DNA of 32,337 nucleotides from an uncultured Acidimicrobiaceae bacterium (lineage in GTDB: Bacteria > Actinomycetota > Acidimicrobiia > Acidimicrobiales > Ilumatobacteraceae), in the NCBI GenBank assembly GCA_903934195.1, contig CAIZMV010000205.1:1-32337 (forward strand), in the 5' to 3' direction. Each line of letters starts with the position of its first letter. The first letter of the stretch is position 1. Of this stretch, positions 1-7,530 are shown piece by piece. Under the pieces are notes generated by a model. It was not told the DNA's origin. It did not search any database and saw only the letters and a list, made by a program, of their open reading frames with translations. Position numbers and translations under genes: made by a program.

Positions 1-1932
1 GCGCGTGAACTGCGCCAGCTAGAAATTGAGCACCCTGAACTAGTCGATGATTCATCACCAACGCTTTCGGTGGGATCTGCTGCCATCACAACGTTTGACC
101 CAGTTGTGCATCGTGTGCCGATGACCAGTCTTGATAATGCAATGGATGAATCAGAATTACGCGCATGGGGTGACCGTGTTGCGAAGGGGCTTGGTGATCA
201 GGCAGTTCGTTACGTGTGCGAACTCAAAATTGATGGTCTTGCAATCAGTATTCGTTATGAAAATGGCGCGCTTGTGCAAGCCGCCACTCGTGGTGATGGC
301 AAAGTGGGCGAGGATGTCACCGCAAACGTGGCAACTATTTCTTCCTTGCCAAAGAAGGTTGCATCTGCCCCGGAAGTAGTGGAAGTACGCGGCGAAATCT
401 TCATGTCAATTGCCGCGTTTGAAAAACTGAAAGCAGAACGCGAAGCAGAAAACCTTGAACGTGTCAGTAATGGTCGCTCGCCACTACCTGTGCCCGTAAA
501 TCCGCGAAATGCGGGTGCCGGAAGTTTGCGACAAAAAGATCCAACAATTACGGCAAAGCGCGACATGTCATTGTGGTCGTACCAGTTGGGCGAAGTTATT
601 GGTGGTCCTGAATTTACGAGCCACCACGACACACTCGAGTTTTTGCGCACGCTTGGTTTTCCGGTCAACCCAGCAATCACCATTGTTGATTCCATTGAAG
701 CGGTCACGCAGTTCTGTAATGAGTGGAAAGAACGTCGCCATGAATTGCCATATGAAATAGATGGCGTGGTAATCAAAGTTGATGACCTCAGTCAGCGCGA
801 ACAATTGGGTTTCACATCCCGTGCGCCTCGATGGGCAATTGCATTTAAGTTTCCACCAGAGGAAAAGCACACACTGTTGCTTGATATCCAGGTTTCTGTA
901 GGACGTACTGGTCGCACCACGCCGTTTGCAGTGCTCGAGCCAGTGTTTGTGGGCGGGTCCACGGTGGGTATGGCCACATTGCATAACCGTGATCAGGTGG
1001 CGGCCAAGGATGTTCGGCCCGGTGACACGGTTGTTGTGCGAAAAGCTGGAGACGTAATCCCCGAAGTAGTGGGGCCGGTGCTGTCAAAGCGCCCGAAAAA
1101 CTCGCAACCATGGGTGTTTCCTACTCAGTGCCCCTGCCCTGTGAAATCAACTCTGGTCAAGCTTGATGATGTCGCCGATACGCGATGCGTTGAGCCAAGT
1201 TGTCCGTTCCAACGCGACCAACGCATTATGTATTTCGCATCACGTGGAGCAATGGACATTGAAGGCCTCGGAGATCGCACTGTATTTGCATTATCTGATG
1301 CCGGACTTGTTGCTGATGTTGGTGATTTGTATTCAGTCACTGTTGAACAGTTGTTAACACTTGAGGGTTTTGCAGAACTCAGTGCTCAAAATCTCGTTGC
1401 ATCAATTCAGGCATCTCGTTCACGACCATTGCCAAAATTGCTCACCGCTCTCGGTATTAAGAATCTTGGTCCAGCTGCAGCAGAATCACTTGCTTCAGAA
1501 TTTGGATCGCTAGAAGCAATAGCTGTTGCAACAGCAGATGAGTTGTCGGCTGTTGATGGAGTTGGCGGCGTGATTGCCGCATCCATTACGTCATGGTTCG
1601 CAATTGCTGAGAATGCAGCAATCATCGAAAAATTGCGAGATGCAGGTGTTGAGTTTGGACGTGTTGAGAAAAGTGATCAGCCACAAACTTTGGTTGGTAA
1701 AGCTGTAGTAGTTACAGGAACGCTTGCAGGCTTTTCACGTGATGGGGCAGAAGAAGCAATAAAGAGTCGTGGTGGAAAGAGTCCCGGAAGCGTGAGTGCC
1801 AAGACATTTGCGGTGGTGCTCGGTGAATCACCTGGTGCCAGCAAAGTTACAAAGGCAGAGCAATTAGGTATCCCAGTACTTGACGAAGCTGGTTTTGAAA
1901 TCTTGCTCGCGACGGGCGAGTTACCCGCCTAG
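1..1932 (+). CDS. ligA: NAD-dependent DNA ligase LigA (5' end outside window)
   Basis: The reading frame is open from base 1, so about 40 N-terminal residues (domain Ia) lie outside the window. The enzyme seals nicks in replication and repair, using NAD+ to adenylate itself. The adenylation motif ELKIDGLAIS holds the catalytic Lys, about 76 codons in. Next come the nucleotidyltransferase and OB-fold regions (KVDDLSQREQLG, GRTGRTTPFAVLEPV), a zinc-finger region near 1129-1220, helix-hairpin-helix repeats (LGIKNLGPAAAESL, VDGVGGVIAASI) and a C-terminal BRCT domain starting at LVGKAVVVTGTL. The first half of the zinc finger reads C-P-C rather than the usual C-x2-C; the second half (CVEPSC) is normal. 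The TAG stop at 1930-1932 interlocks with the stop of the convergent gene. Identity is secure; only the start is missing. Confidence 0.97.
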   Translation, partial: ARELRQLEIEHPELVDDSSPTLSVGSAAITTFDPVVHRVPMTSLDNAMDESELRAWGDRVAKGLGDQAVRYVCELKIDGLAISIRYENGALVQAATRGDGKVGEDVTANVATISSLPKKVASAPEVVEVRGEIFMSIAAFEKLKAEREAENLERVSNGRSPLPVPVNPRNAGAGSLRQKDPTITAKRDMSLWSYQLGEVIGGPEFTSHHDTLEFLRTLGFPVNPAITIVDSIEAVTQFCNEWKERRHELPYEIDGVVIKVDDLSQREQLGFTSRAPRWAIAFKFPPEEKHTLLLDIQVSVGRTGRTTPFAVLEPVFVGGSTVGMATLHNRDQVAAKDVRPGDTVVVRKAGDVIPEVVGPVLSKRPKNSQPWVFPTQCPCPVKSTLVKLDDVADTRCVEPSCPFQRDQRIMYFASRGAMDIEGLGDRTVFALSDAGLVADVGDLYSVTVEQLLTLEGFAELSAQNLVASIQASRSRPLPKLLTALGIKNLGPAAAESLASEFGSLEAIAVATADELSAVDGVGGVIAASITSWFAIAENAAIIEKLRDAGVEFGRVEKSDQPQTLVGKAVVVTGTLAGFSRDGAEEAIKSRGGKSPGSVSAKTFAVVLGESPGASKVTKAEQLGIPVLDEAGFEILLATGELPA

Positions 1933-2408
1933 TTGGCGTCAAACTCCCACGTAAACGAACGGGCTTTCTGAGGTCCTTCAGTTATTTTCCAATAGAGCAC
2001 CGTGGCCGTGTGCGTGCCTTGAGTCAACGTGGGGATTGGTGCACCCTCTTGAGGCAAAAAACTAATGGTGTAGTTGCCGGGGTCGTAGATAGCTGTTGGT
2101 GGAATTTCTACTTGTGCACCTGGTTGTGGTGCTGCGCCGTTGTCGGTTAACTCGTCGAGACGAGTTGTCTTGAGTTCGACGCCATCAATGGTGAGTGATG
2201 CGTTGTACCCATCGATGAAGTCAACAAATATCTGACTCTGTTGCAGCACCTGATCGCCGGGGCCGGGAGTCATACGTTCAATCACCTCAGGAAGGCGCTG
2301 GGCGTCGCGGCCAGTCGAACCTGAGTTGAAGCCCGAGATAATGGCAAAGAGGCCAATTGCCACTCCGGCACTCACTATGAGGGTTTCCTTATTAATTGGG
2401 CGTTTCAT
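1929..2408 (-). CDS. Membrane-anchored protein of unknown function
   Basis: A 159-aa protein that I do not recognise. The ATG at 2408 is preferred over an upstream in-frame start because a GGGAG ribosome-binding site lies about 10 nt before it, and it puts a basic start (MKRPINK) directly before a hydrophobic segment (LIVSAGVAIGLFAIISGF, about residues 8-26). This is a signal anchor or uncleaved signal peptide. The rest looks like an exported beta-rich, Ig-like domain with alternating strands (SQIFVDFIDGYNASLTIDG, GNYTISFLPQEG, GTHTATVLYWKI). It is divergent from the PASTA receptor gene, so an envelope role linked to that receptor is possible but only inferred. Its stop codon overlaps the ligA stop by 3 nt. 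Confidence 0.75.
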   Translation of the reverse strand: MKRPINKETLIVSAGVAIGLFAIISGFNSGSTGRDAQRLPEVIERMTPGPGDQVLQQSQIFVDFIDGYNASLTIDGVELKTTRLDELTDNGAAPQPGAQVEIPPTAIYDPGNYTISFLPQEGAPIPTLTQGTHTATVLYWKITEGPQKARSFTWEFDAN

Positions 2409-2446
2409 GGCTCTATTCTCCCTGAAAAAGGTTCCGAATCCCCTCT

Positions 2447-2467
2447 CCGTGGCATACACGGTAGGTT
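2447..2467 (+). promoter_or_regulatory. Divergent intergenic region: small inverted repeat and -10 of the PASTA gene
   Basis: CCGTG (2447-2451) and CACGG (2457-2461) form a perfect 5-bp inverted repeat with a 5-nt spacer. Directly after it lies TAGGTT (2462-2467), a TANNNT -10 hexamer that ends 9 nt before the ATG at 2477, so the transcript would have almost no leader. No ribosome-binding site precedes that ATG. No convincing -35 was seen. Confidence 0.4.
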
Positions 2468-2476
2468 TTATGGGTC

Positions 2477-4570
2477 ATGAGCGAGCCACAGAACATGCCC
2501 GGCACAGTGCTGTCAGGGAGATACCAACTCGATCAACTTCGGGTGGAATCTGCCGGCTCGTCCTCAGGTGCCCTGCAGTACGACGCAACGGACCTCTCGT
2601 CGCTTGAAGCAATCTCAGTGCGCATCGTGGCGCTCAGCCAGTTGATTGACCCTGCGCTCGGGTCAACTACCCCTGATGACGCCCTTGCAGCCTTTGAGCA
2701 GCAATTCGATATCGCTTCCAGTCTTCGCCACCCCTGCATCGAGTCGGTACTTGACCATGGCGAAGTAACCCTCGAGGGCGAGCGGTACGTCTTTGTAGTC
2801 GGCGAGCGTCTTGCCGGTGGATCCCTTCGTGAGTTTCTTGACCGCGGTCGACGTCTCACCCCGTCTCAGGCCCTCATTGTCGGCATTGATATTTGCCGTG
2901 CCCTCGATGCGGCTGCAAAGCAGGGCATCAGCCACAGCGACCTTCGCCCATCTCGGTTGGTCTTTGGTCTTGACCGCCGCGTGCGCCTTGTCGGTTTCGG
3001 AGCACCACTTCGTCCGCTTGATGCGCTTGGTCTTGAACAGGCCACATACAGCGCTCCGGAATTAGCAGAGGGTGGAGCACGCAGTGCATCGTCTGATGTG
3101 TATTCACTCGCACTGATACTTGTCGAGTCGATGACTGGTGATGTTCCGTTTGCCGGAGAAACAGTCGCTGCAGCATTTGCAAATCGTTCTGGCAAGTTGT
3201 TGCCGGTGAATGCAGATTTTGGTGCGTTGGCACAAGTGCTTGAACATGCTGGTCGACCAACTGCATCAGAAAGATTCTCTCCGCGTGAATTCGGACAAGC
3301 ACTTGTTCAGTCTGCTGAAAACTTGCCACGGCCAACTCCGATTGATGTTGTCGGTACCGGATTGTTCGATGCTGAAGTTGCAGTAACTGATCCATCGCAA
3401 CCAGTTGTTCGCCCTGACATTTCAATGATGCCGCCAATTGAAAATGTTGCACCGAACGAACCGATTCTTATTCGCACAACACCAAAGTTCGGTGGCAGTG
3501 AAGTTATTGATCCGCCAACTGCATTGATTGTTACTGACGGTTCTGTCGGAACTCCGCTCACCATTGGAGGCGATGACACAGGCCCTATTGCTATGGATGC
3601 GGATTCATTGCGTGTTCTTGCTGCTGAAGACCCGACGTCTCAAGTGGTTCGACCAAAGAAGCGTTGGGGCCGCCGTATTGCAATTGGCGTTGTAGTTATT
3701 GCCCTTATTGCTGGTGCTGGCGTTGGCGCGTACTTCACTGTTCTTAACCCTAAAAACCCTGTGCCTGCGCTTGTGGGCTTAACGGAAGCTGAAGCACGTA
3801 ACCAGGTGTCTCCATTCGGATGGGGAATCACAATTGTGAAAGAGCGCAGCGACAGCGTGCAAGCCGGTCAAATCATTCGCACGGATCCGGTGCTTGGTGT
3901 CAACCTTGCAAAGCGCGACGGAATAACCATGGTCGTTTCTGAAGGGCCAACACTTTCTGTTCTGATTGAACTTGCAGGTCTCACTGCTGATGATGCCAAA
4001 GCAAAATTGGCCGAACTTGGTCTTGAAGCTGCTCCAATTGATACGGCGGATGAAGCAGTCGCAATTGGCACAGTTGTTTCTTGGACTGTTCCTGATCAGC
4101 CAACTTTGAAGGTTGGTGATTCAGTTGTTAAGGGAACCACTGTTGCAATCAATGTTTCTTCAGGGCCAGCTCTTCGCGATGTTCCGAGTGTTCTCGGAAT
4201 GACTCTTGAAGTTGCAACAGCAAAACTGACTGAACTTGGTCTGGTCGTTGTTGAAGCACCAGCTATGGGAAGCCCCGATGTTCCTGCTGGGCAAATTTCG
4301 GTACAGGTACCTGTGGCCGAAGAGAAGTTGGCAAAGGGCGGCACTGTCACAATCACGGTGTCGAAGGGTCAAACCACCACGTTGATTCCCTCGATTTACG
4401 GCAAAGACCTCGCAACTGTGAAGGAACGCCTGTTGAAGTACGGAATGGTTATTGGCAAGGTCACCGGCAACACAAAGCGTGGGCTGAAGAGCGCTCTCAT
4501 TGACGGCAAAGTCGTCAAGAATTATGCGCGAGTGATCGTCGGTAAGACCGTCGACCTCGTCTTCCCCTAA
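2477..4570 (+). CDS. PASTA-repeat receptor with a degenerate (pseudo)kinase domain
   Basis: 697 aa with PknB/StkP-type architecture: cytoplasmic kinase-like domain (about 14-280), linker, one transmembrane helix (about 401-423) and four extracellular PASTA repeats (about 427-493, 494-567, 568-635, 636-697). PASTA repeats bind peptidoglycan fragments in relatives. The kinase fold is recognisable (APEL 194-197, SSDVYSL 206-211) but key residues are gone. There is no glycine-rich loop, the VAIK Lys is Arg49, the alpha-C Glu aligns with Gln76, and HRDLKPxN reads HSDLRPSR (Asp155 kept, Lys to Arg, Asn to Arg160). The DFG motif reads GFG (Gly173), losing the metal-binding Asp. I infer a pseudokinase or signalling scaffold. 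The first ~600 nt have markedly higher third-position GC than the rest. The start follows a -10 hexamer with no ribosome-binding site. Confidence 0.88.
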   Translation: MSEPQNMPGTVLSGRYQLDQLRVESAGSSSGALQYDATDLSSLEAISVRIVALSQLIDPALGSTTPDDALAAFEQQFDIASSLRHPCIESVLDHGEVTLEGERYVFVVGERLAGGSLREFLDRGRRLTPSQALIVGIDICRALDAAAKQGISHSDLRPSRLVFGLDRRVRLVGFGAPLRPLDALGLEQATYSAPELAEGGARSASSDVYSLALILVESMTGDVPFAGETVAAAFANRSGKLLPVNADFGALAQVLEHAGRPTASERFSPREFGQALVQSAENLPRPTPIDVVGTGLFDAEVAVTDPSQPVVRPDISMMPPIENVAPNEPILIRTTPKFGGSEVIDPPTALIVTDGSVGTPLTIGGDDTGPIAMDADSLRVLAAEDPTSQVVRPKKRWGRRIAIGVVVIALIAGAGVGAYFTVLNPKNPVPALVGLTEAEARNQVSPFGWGITIVKERSDSVQAGQIIRTDPVLGVNLAKRDGITMVVSEGPTLSVLIELAGLTADDAKAKLAELGLEAAPIDTADEAVAIGTVVSWTVPDQPTLKVGDSVVKGTTVAINVSSGPALRDVPSVLGMTLEVATAKLTELGLVVVEAPAMGSPDVPAGQISVQVPVAEEKLAKGGTVTITVSKGQTTTLIPSIYGKDLATVKERLLKYGMVIGKVTGNTKRGLKSALIDGKVVKNYARVIVGKTVDLVFP

Positions 4571-4581
4571 TCTCGGTTCTG

Positions 4582-4600
4582 TCGGCGCTGTGCCGATTCT
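4582..4600 (+). terminator. Short hairpin between the PASTA gene and the SDR gene
   Basis: TCGGC (4582-4586) pairs with GCCGA (4592-4596) around the loop GCTGT, followed by a short pyrimidine run TTCTC. The 5-bp stem and lack of a true T-tract make this at best a weak or partial terminator. Confidence 0.25.
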
Positions 4601-4616
4601 CAACGAGGGGGTTTCC

Positions 4617-5507
4617 ATGGGAGCACTAGACGGACGCGTAGCGATAATTACCGGAGCAGGACGTGGCATTGGCCGTGAACATGCACTTCTTTTTGCAGCC
4701 GAAGGCGCAAAGGTTGTTGTGAATGACTTGGGCGGCGCAAACGATGGCTCGGGTGAAGACGCAGCACCTGCACAACAGGTCGTAAACGAAATCAAAGCCA
4801 TGGGCGGCGAGGCTGTTGCAAACTTCGACAACGTTGCAGATTGGGAAGGTGCACAGCGCATGATTAATGCTGCTGTTGAGACGTTCGGAGATCTCGACAT
4901 CTTGGTAAACAATGCGGGCATCTTGCGCGACCGTGTTTTGGTCAATATGACTGAGAGCGAATGGGATGCAGTCATCACAGTTCACCTCAAGGGTCACTTC
5001 GCACCGTCACGCTGGGCCGCTGCGTATTGGCGTGAACAATTCAAAGCTGGCGTAACAAAACAGCGCCACATTGTTCATACTTCTTCTACATCTGGATTGT
5101 TCTCAAACCCAGGACAGTCGAACTACGGCGCAGCTAAGACCGGAATTGCTACGTTCTCACAAATTCTTGCGAAAGAACTCAGTCGGTACAACGTAAAGAG
5201 CAACTCCATTGCTCCTGGTGCACGTACCCGCTTGACTCTTGCAACACCAGGTCTTGGCGATCGAATTGGTGCGCCAACCGATGCAGCAAAGTTTGACGAA
5301 TGGGATCCAGCGAACATTTCGCCGTTGGTGTGCTACTTATCATCAGAAGCGTGTGAATTCACTGGTGAAACGTTTTATGTTGCCGCTGGTGAAGTGACTC
5401 GCATCAAATCATGGGAACGAGCAGAGACCGTGAACCAAAATGATCGTTGGGAAGTGTCCAAACTCACAGAAGCGCTAAACGCAATGGCCGCTGAGGTGAA
5501 GAAGTAA
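4617..5507 (+). CDS. Short-chain dehydrogenase, (3R)-hydroxyacyl-CoA dehydrogenase-like
   Basis: A 296-aa SDR-fold NAD(P)-dependent oxidoreductase. The ATG at 4617 is chosen over an upstream GTG (4590) because GAGGGGG (4605-4611) is a good ribosome-binding site and MGALDGRVAIITGAG is a normal SDR start. Visible motifs are the cofactor loop TGAGRGIG, the NNAG motif, and the catalytic Ser in HTSSTSG with Tyr and Lys in YGAAK. The sequence VVNDLGGANDGSG after the second strand is typical of the dehydrogenase part of peroxisomal multifunctional enzyme type 2, so a role in beta-oxidation or acyl-CoA chemistry is likely. The exact substrate cannot be read from the sequence. It ends 23 nt before the MFS transporter gene. 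Confidence 0.88.
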   Translation: MGALDGRVAIITGAGRGIGREHALLFAAEGAKVVVNDLGGANDGSGEDAAPAQQVVNEIKAMGGEAVANFDNVADWEGAQRMINAAVETFGDLDILVNNAGILRDRVLVNMTESEWDAVITVHLKGHFAPSRWAAAYWREQFKAGVTKQRHIVHTSSTSGLFSNPGQSNYGAAKTGIATFSQILAKELSRYNVKSNSIAPGARTRLTLATPGLGDRIGAPTDAAKFDEWDPANISPLVCYLSSEACEFTGETFYVAAGEVTRIKSWERAETVNQNDRWEVSKLTEALNAMAAEVKK

Positions 5508-5512
5508 ACAAC

Positions 5513-5539
5513 TAAACTGGAATTCCTCCCATGAATTCC
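5513..5539 (+). promoter_or_regulatory. -10 hexamer and perfect inverted repeat over the MFS start codon
   Basis: TAAACT (5513-5518) matches the TANNNT -10 form, the same hexamer as before the tRNA. It is followed at once by GGAATTC (5519-5525) and GAATTCC (5533-5539), a perfect 7-bp inverted repeat with a 7-nt spacer. The ATG (5531-5533) sits at the spacer edge. It could be a repressor operator at the transcription start or an mRNA hairpin hiding the start codon. Confidence 0.45.
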
Positions 5540-7045
5540 CGCAACGACAAGAACGAAGAGCTAGCCCCACACGGGAAAGCAACAATCACCTTTGAACAAG
5601 GTGGTGTGGACGAAGTATCTGTTGTCCCATGGACCCAGATGATTCCGCGACGTCTCGCGAAAAAAGTAGGGCTGACAAAAAAGTGGGCAACGCTCTTTGT
5701 AGTACTTGCTGGTCTGTTTACAACTAGTGCCACCATCACAATCTTGGTGGTGTCATTAGAGACCATTGCAACTGACTTGAACTCATCGGTCAGTGTCTTG
5801 AACTGGTCAATTACAGGGCCAATGTTGGCGTTCGGTGTTGTAGGTCCTGCGTACGGAAAAATCGGAGATTTATACGGACACAAAAAGGTCTATGTCTTTG
5901 GACTGTTATTCGCCGGAATCTTTGCGGGCTTAACTGCCTTTGCATGGAATGCCACGTCGATGGTGGTGTTTCGATTGCTGTCTGCAACTGCCGGGTCTGC
6001 AACTGGCCCAGCTGCCATGGCCTACGTGAACAGATTATTTGAGCCGAATGAACGGGTTCGTCCGCTTGGGTTATGGAGTTTTGTTACTGCGGGTGCGCCA
6101 GTCTTAGGTGTAGTCATCGGTGGCCCCGTTATCTCTGCAATTGGGTGGCGGATGATTTTTGTGGTGCAGGCACCACTATTGCTTGGCGCTGCATTGCTTG
6201 CGTGGAATCTGTTGCCACAAACTACGCGATCGAAAAATGTGAAGTTTGATGTAAAGGGTTCTGTCACCCTTGGCTTTGGTGCCACATTATTTCTGCTCAC
6301 AATAAATCGCGGACATAGTTGGGGTTGGACGTCCCCAGCAATTCTCATTTTTGCTGTTGCTTCGTTGACGTCTTTGTGGTTGTTCATTCGCACTGAACGA
6401 GTTGCAGAAGCGCCGTTGATGCCACTTCATTGGTTACGCACGCCAAACATAATTCTGCCAATTGCGATTCAATCGCTAATTAATTTTGCCTACATGGGTG
6501 GATTCATCGTGGTGCCACAAATGCTTGAAAGAGGTTTGGGCTACTCCGCATCTCACGTGGGGTGGTTGATTATTGCTCGACCATTGACATTTTCTATCAC
6601 TGCTCCTCTTGCCAGTTTTTTCACCATGCGAGCAGGGGAGCGAAAGTCTGGAGTTATCGGTGCATGTGCGGTCATTGCGTCCATGTTGATTTTGTCCAGC
6701 CTTGCTAACGGGTCTTCAGATTTGCTCGTTGTACTCGGACTCGGGCTGTCCGGAATTGGTTTCGGTATTGCAGCACCAGCACTCACTGCACTTGTCGCTA
6801 ATGCTGTTGACGATGAAACAATTGGTGTAGCAGGAGCTATGCAACAGTTGTTGTCGCAAATGGGTGCAGTCCTTGGTTCCACAGTCATGATTTCAGTACA
6901 CGAAATGACTGTGGGGTCTACGACAGTGGTCCGCAGTTATGGCATTGCTTTGTTGTTTGGTGCCGGCACTGCAACCGTTGCTGCATTGCTTGCGACTCGT
7001 CTGACGCCTACCGACAGGTCGGCCGATGCCTTGGCTAACTCCTAA
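5531..7045 (+). CDS. MFS drug/metabolite exporter, DHA2 (14-TM) type
   Basis: A 504-aa integral membrane transporter of the major facilitator superfamily. Length and segment pattern fit the 14-helix EmrB/QacA group of proton-driven exporters. An unusually long hydrophilic N-terminus of about 50 residues precedes the first helix (WATLFVVLAGLFTTSATI). The motif A equivalent, GKIGDLYGHKK, lies between helices 2 and 3, and the motif C-like region TAGAPVLGVVIGGPV follows. The substrate cannot be deduced. No strong ribosome-binding site is visible and the start codon lies within an inverted repeat. The TAA stop interlocks with the stop of the convergent SCP2 gene (CTAA, 7042-7045). A shared transcript with the SDR gene 23 nt upstream is possible, but it seems to have its own -10. 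Confidence 0.92.
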   Translation: MNSRNDKNEELAPHGKATITFEQGGVDEVSVVPWTQMIPRRLAKKVGLTKKWATLFVVLAGLFTTSATITILVVSLETIATDLNSSVSVLNWSITGPMLAFGVVGPAYGKIGDLYGHKKVYVFGLLFAGIFAGLTAFAWNATSMVVFRLLSATAGSATGPAAMAYVNRLFEPNERVRPLGLWSFVTAGAPVLGVVIGGPVISAIGWRMIFVVQAPLLLGAALLAWNLLPQTTRSKNVKFDVKGSVTLGFGATLFLLTINRGHSWGWTSPAILIFAVASLTSLWLFIRTERVAEAPLMPLHWLRTPNIILPIAIQSLINFAYMGGFIVVPQMLERGLGYSASHVGWLIIARPLTFSITAPLASFFTMRAGERKSGVIGACAVIASMLILSSLANGSSDLLVVLGLGLSGIGFGIAAPALTALVANAVDDETIGVAGAMQQLLSQMGAVLGSTVMISVHEMTVGSTTVVRSYGIALLFGAGTATVAALLATRLTPTDRSADALANS

Positions 7046-7449
7046 GCAGTAATTGCTTTAATCTCTGCTGCTACTGCGTCGGTTTTGTCAGTTTGTGGCA
7101 ACGATGTTTGCATCACCATTAATCGGGTGATGTCACCTTCAACCTTGATGCGCCCCGCCATGAAGGCCTGCATGCTTGCTGTGGGGTCTTGCTCAACAAA
7201 AAGCTTTCGCGCAGTTTCGTAATCAGTTGTCACTGTGAGATCGGATTCCTCGATAGATCCCAGTTCCATCTCGAGGCTGCCGTTCGACGTATCGATATAG
7301 GCCGAGATAGAGCCATCGCCAAAAGGAACCTTGGTGGTGATCACGTTGATGCGCACAACGACATCGATGGCGGGCACGTCCCCGGAGTACCTGTGACGGA
7401 TGTCGCGAGCGGCTTCAATCCATGATTCTGAGAGAAATTGATGGCTCAT
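7042..7449 (-). CDS. SCP2 sterol-carrier-like domain protein
   Basis: A 135-aa single-domain protein resembling the SCP2 sterol-transfer family. It shows beta strands around GSISAYIDTSNGSLEMELG, the pattern ESDLTVTTDYETARKLFVE, and the family-typical AFMAGRIKVEGDITRLM near the C-terminus. In actinobacteria such proteins are thought to bind acyl chains or other hydrophobic ligands, often beside beta-oxidation genes. The ATG is preceded by an AGGAC ribosome-binding site. It is divergent from serA and convergent with the MFS gene, sharing 3 nt with the latter's stop. Family assignment is fairly good; the ligand is unknown. Confidence 0.82.
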   Translation of the reverse strand: MSHQFLSESWIEAARDIRHRYSGDVPAIDVVVRINVITTKVPFGDGSISAYIDTSNGSLEMELGSIEESDLTVTTDYETARKLFVEQDPTASMQAFMAGRIKVEGDITRLMVMQTSLPQTDKTDAVAAEIKAITA

Positions 7450-7478
7450 TTTGGGTCCTATCGGGAAAGAATCTTTAC

Positions 7479-7504
7479 GGTTTGTTCAATCCATGTCACA
7501 AACC
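7479..7504. promoter_or_regulatory. Inverted repeat between SCP2 gene and serA (candidate operator)
   Basis: GGTTTGT (7479-7485) and ACAAACC (7498-7504) are a perfect 7-bp inverted repeat with a 12-nt spacer, so half-sites lie about two helical turns apart on one DNA face. This is the only clear structure in the 81-bp divergent region and suits a dimeric regulator. Which gene it controls is unknown. Confidence 0.4.
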
Positions 7505-7530
7505 ACGACGCTAGCGATAAGAATTGACAA

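Noticed and set aside
1..1932. ligA as a truncated pseudogene
   Set aside because: The frame is open to the window edge, and the missing part corresponds only to the expected N-terminus outside the window.
4160..4978. 272-codon minus-strand ORF across the PASTA gene end and SDR gene
   Set aside because: Antisense shadow of two well-supported genes; low-complexity Ser/Thr/Ala composition and no ribosome-binding site.
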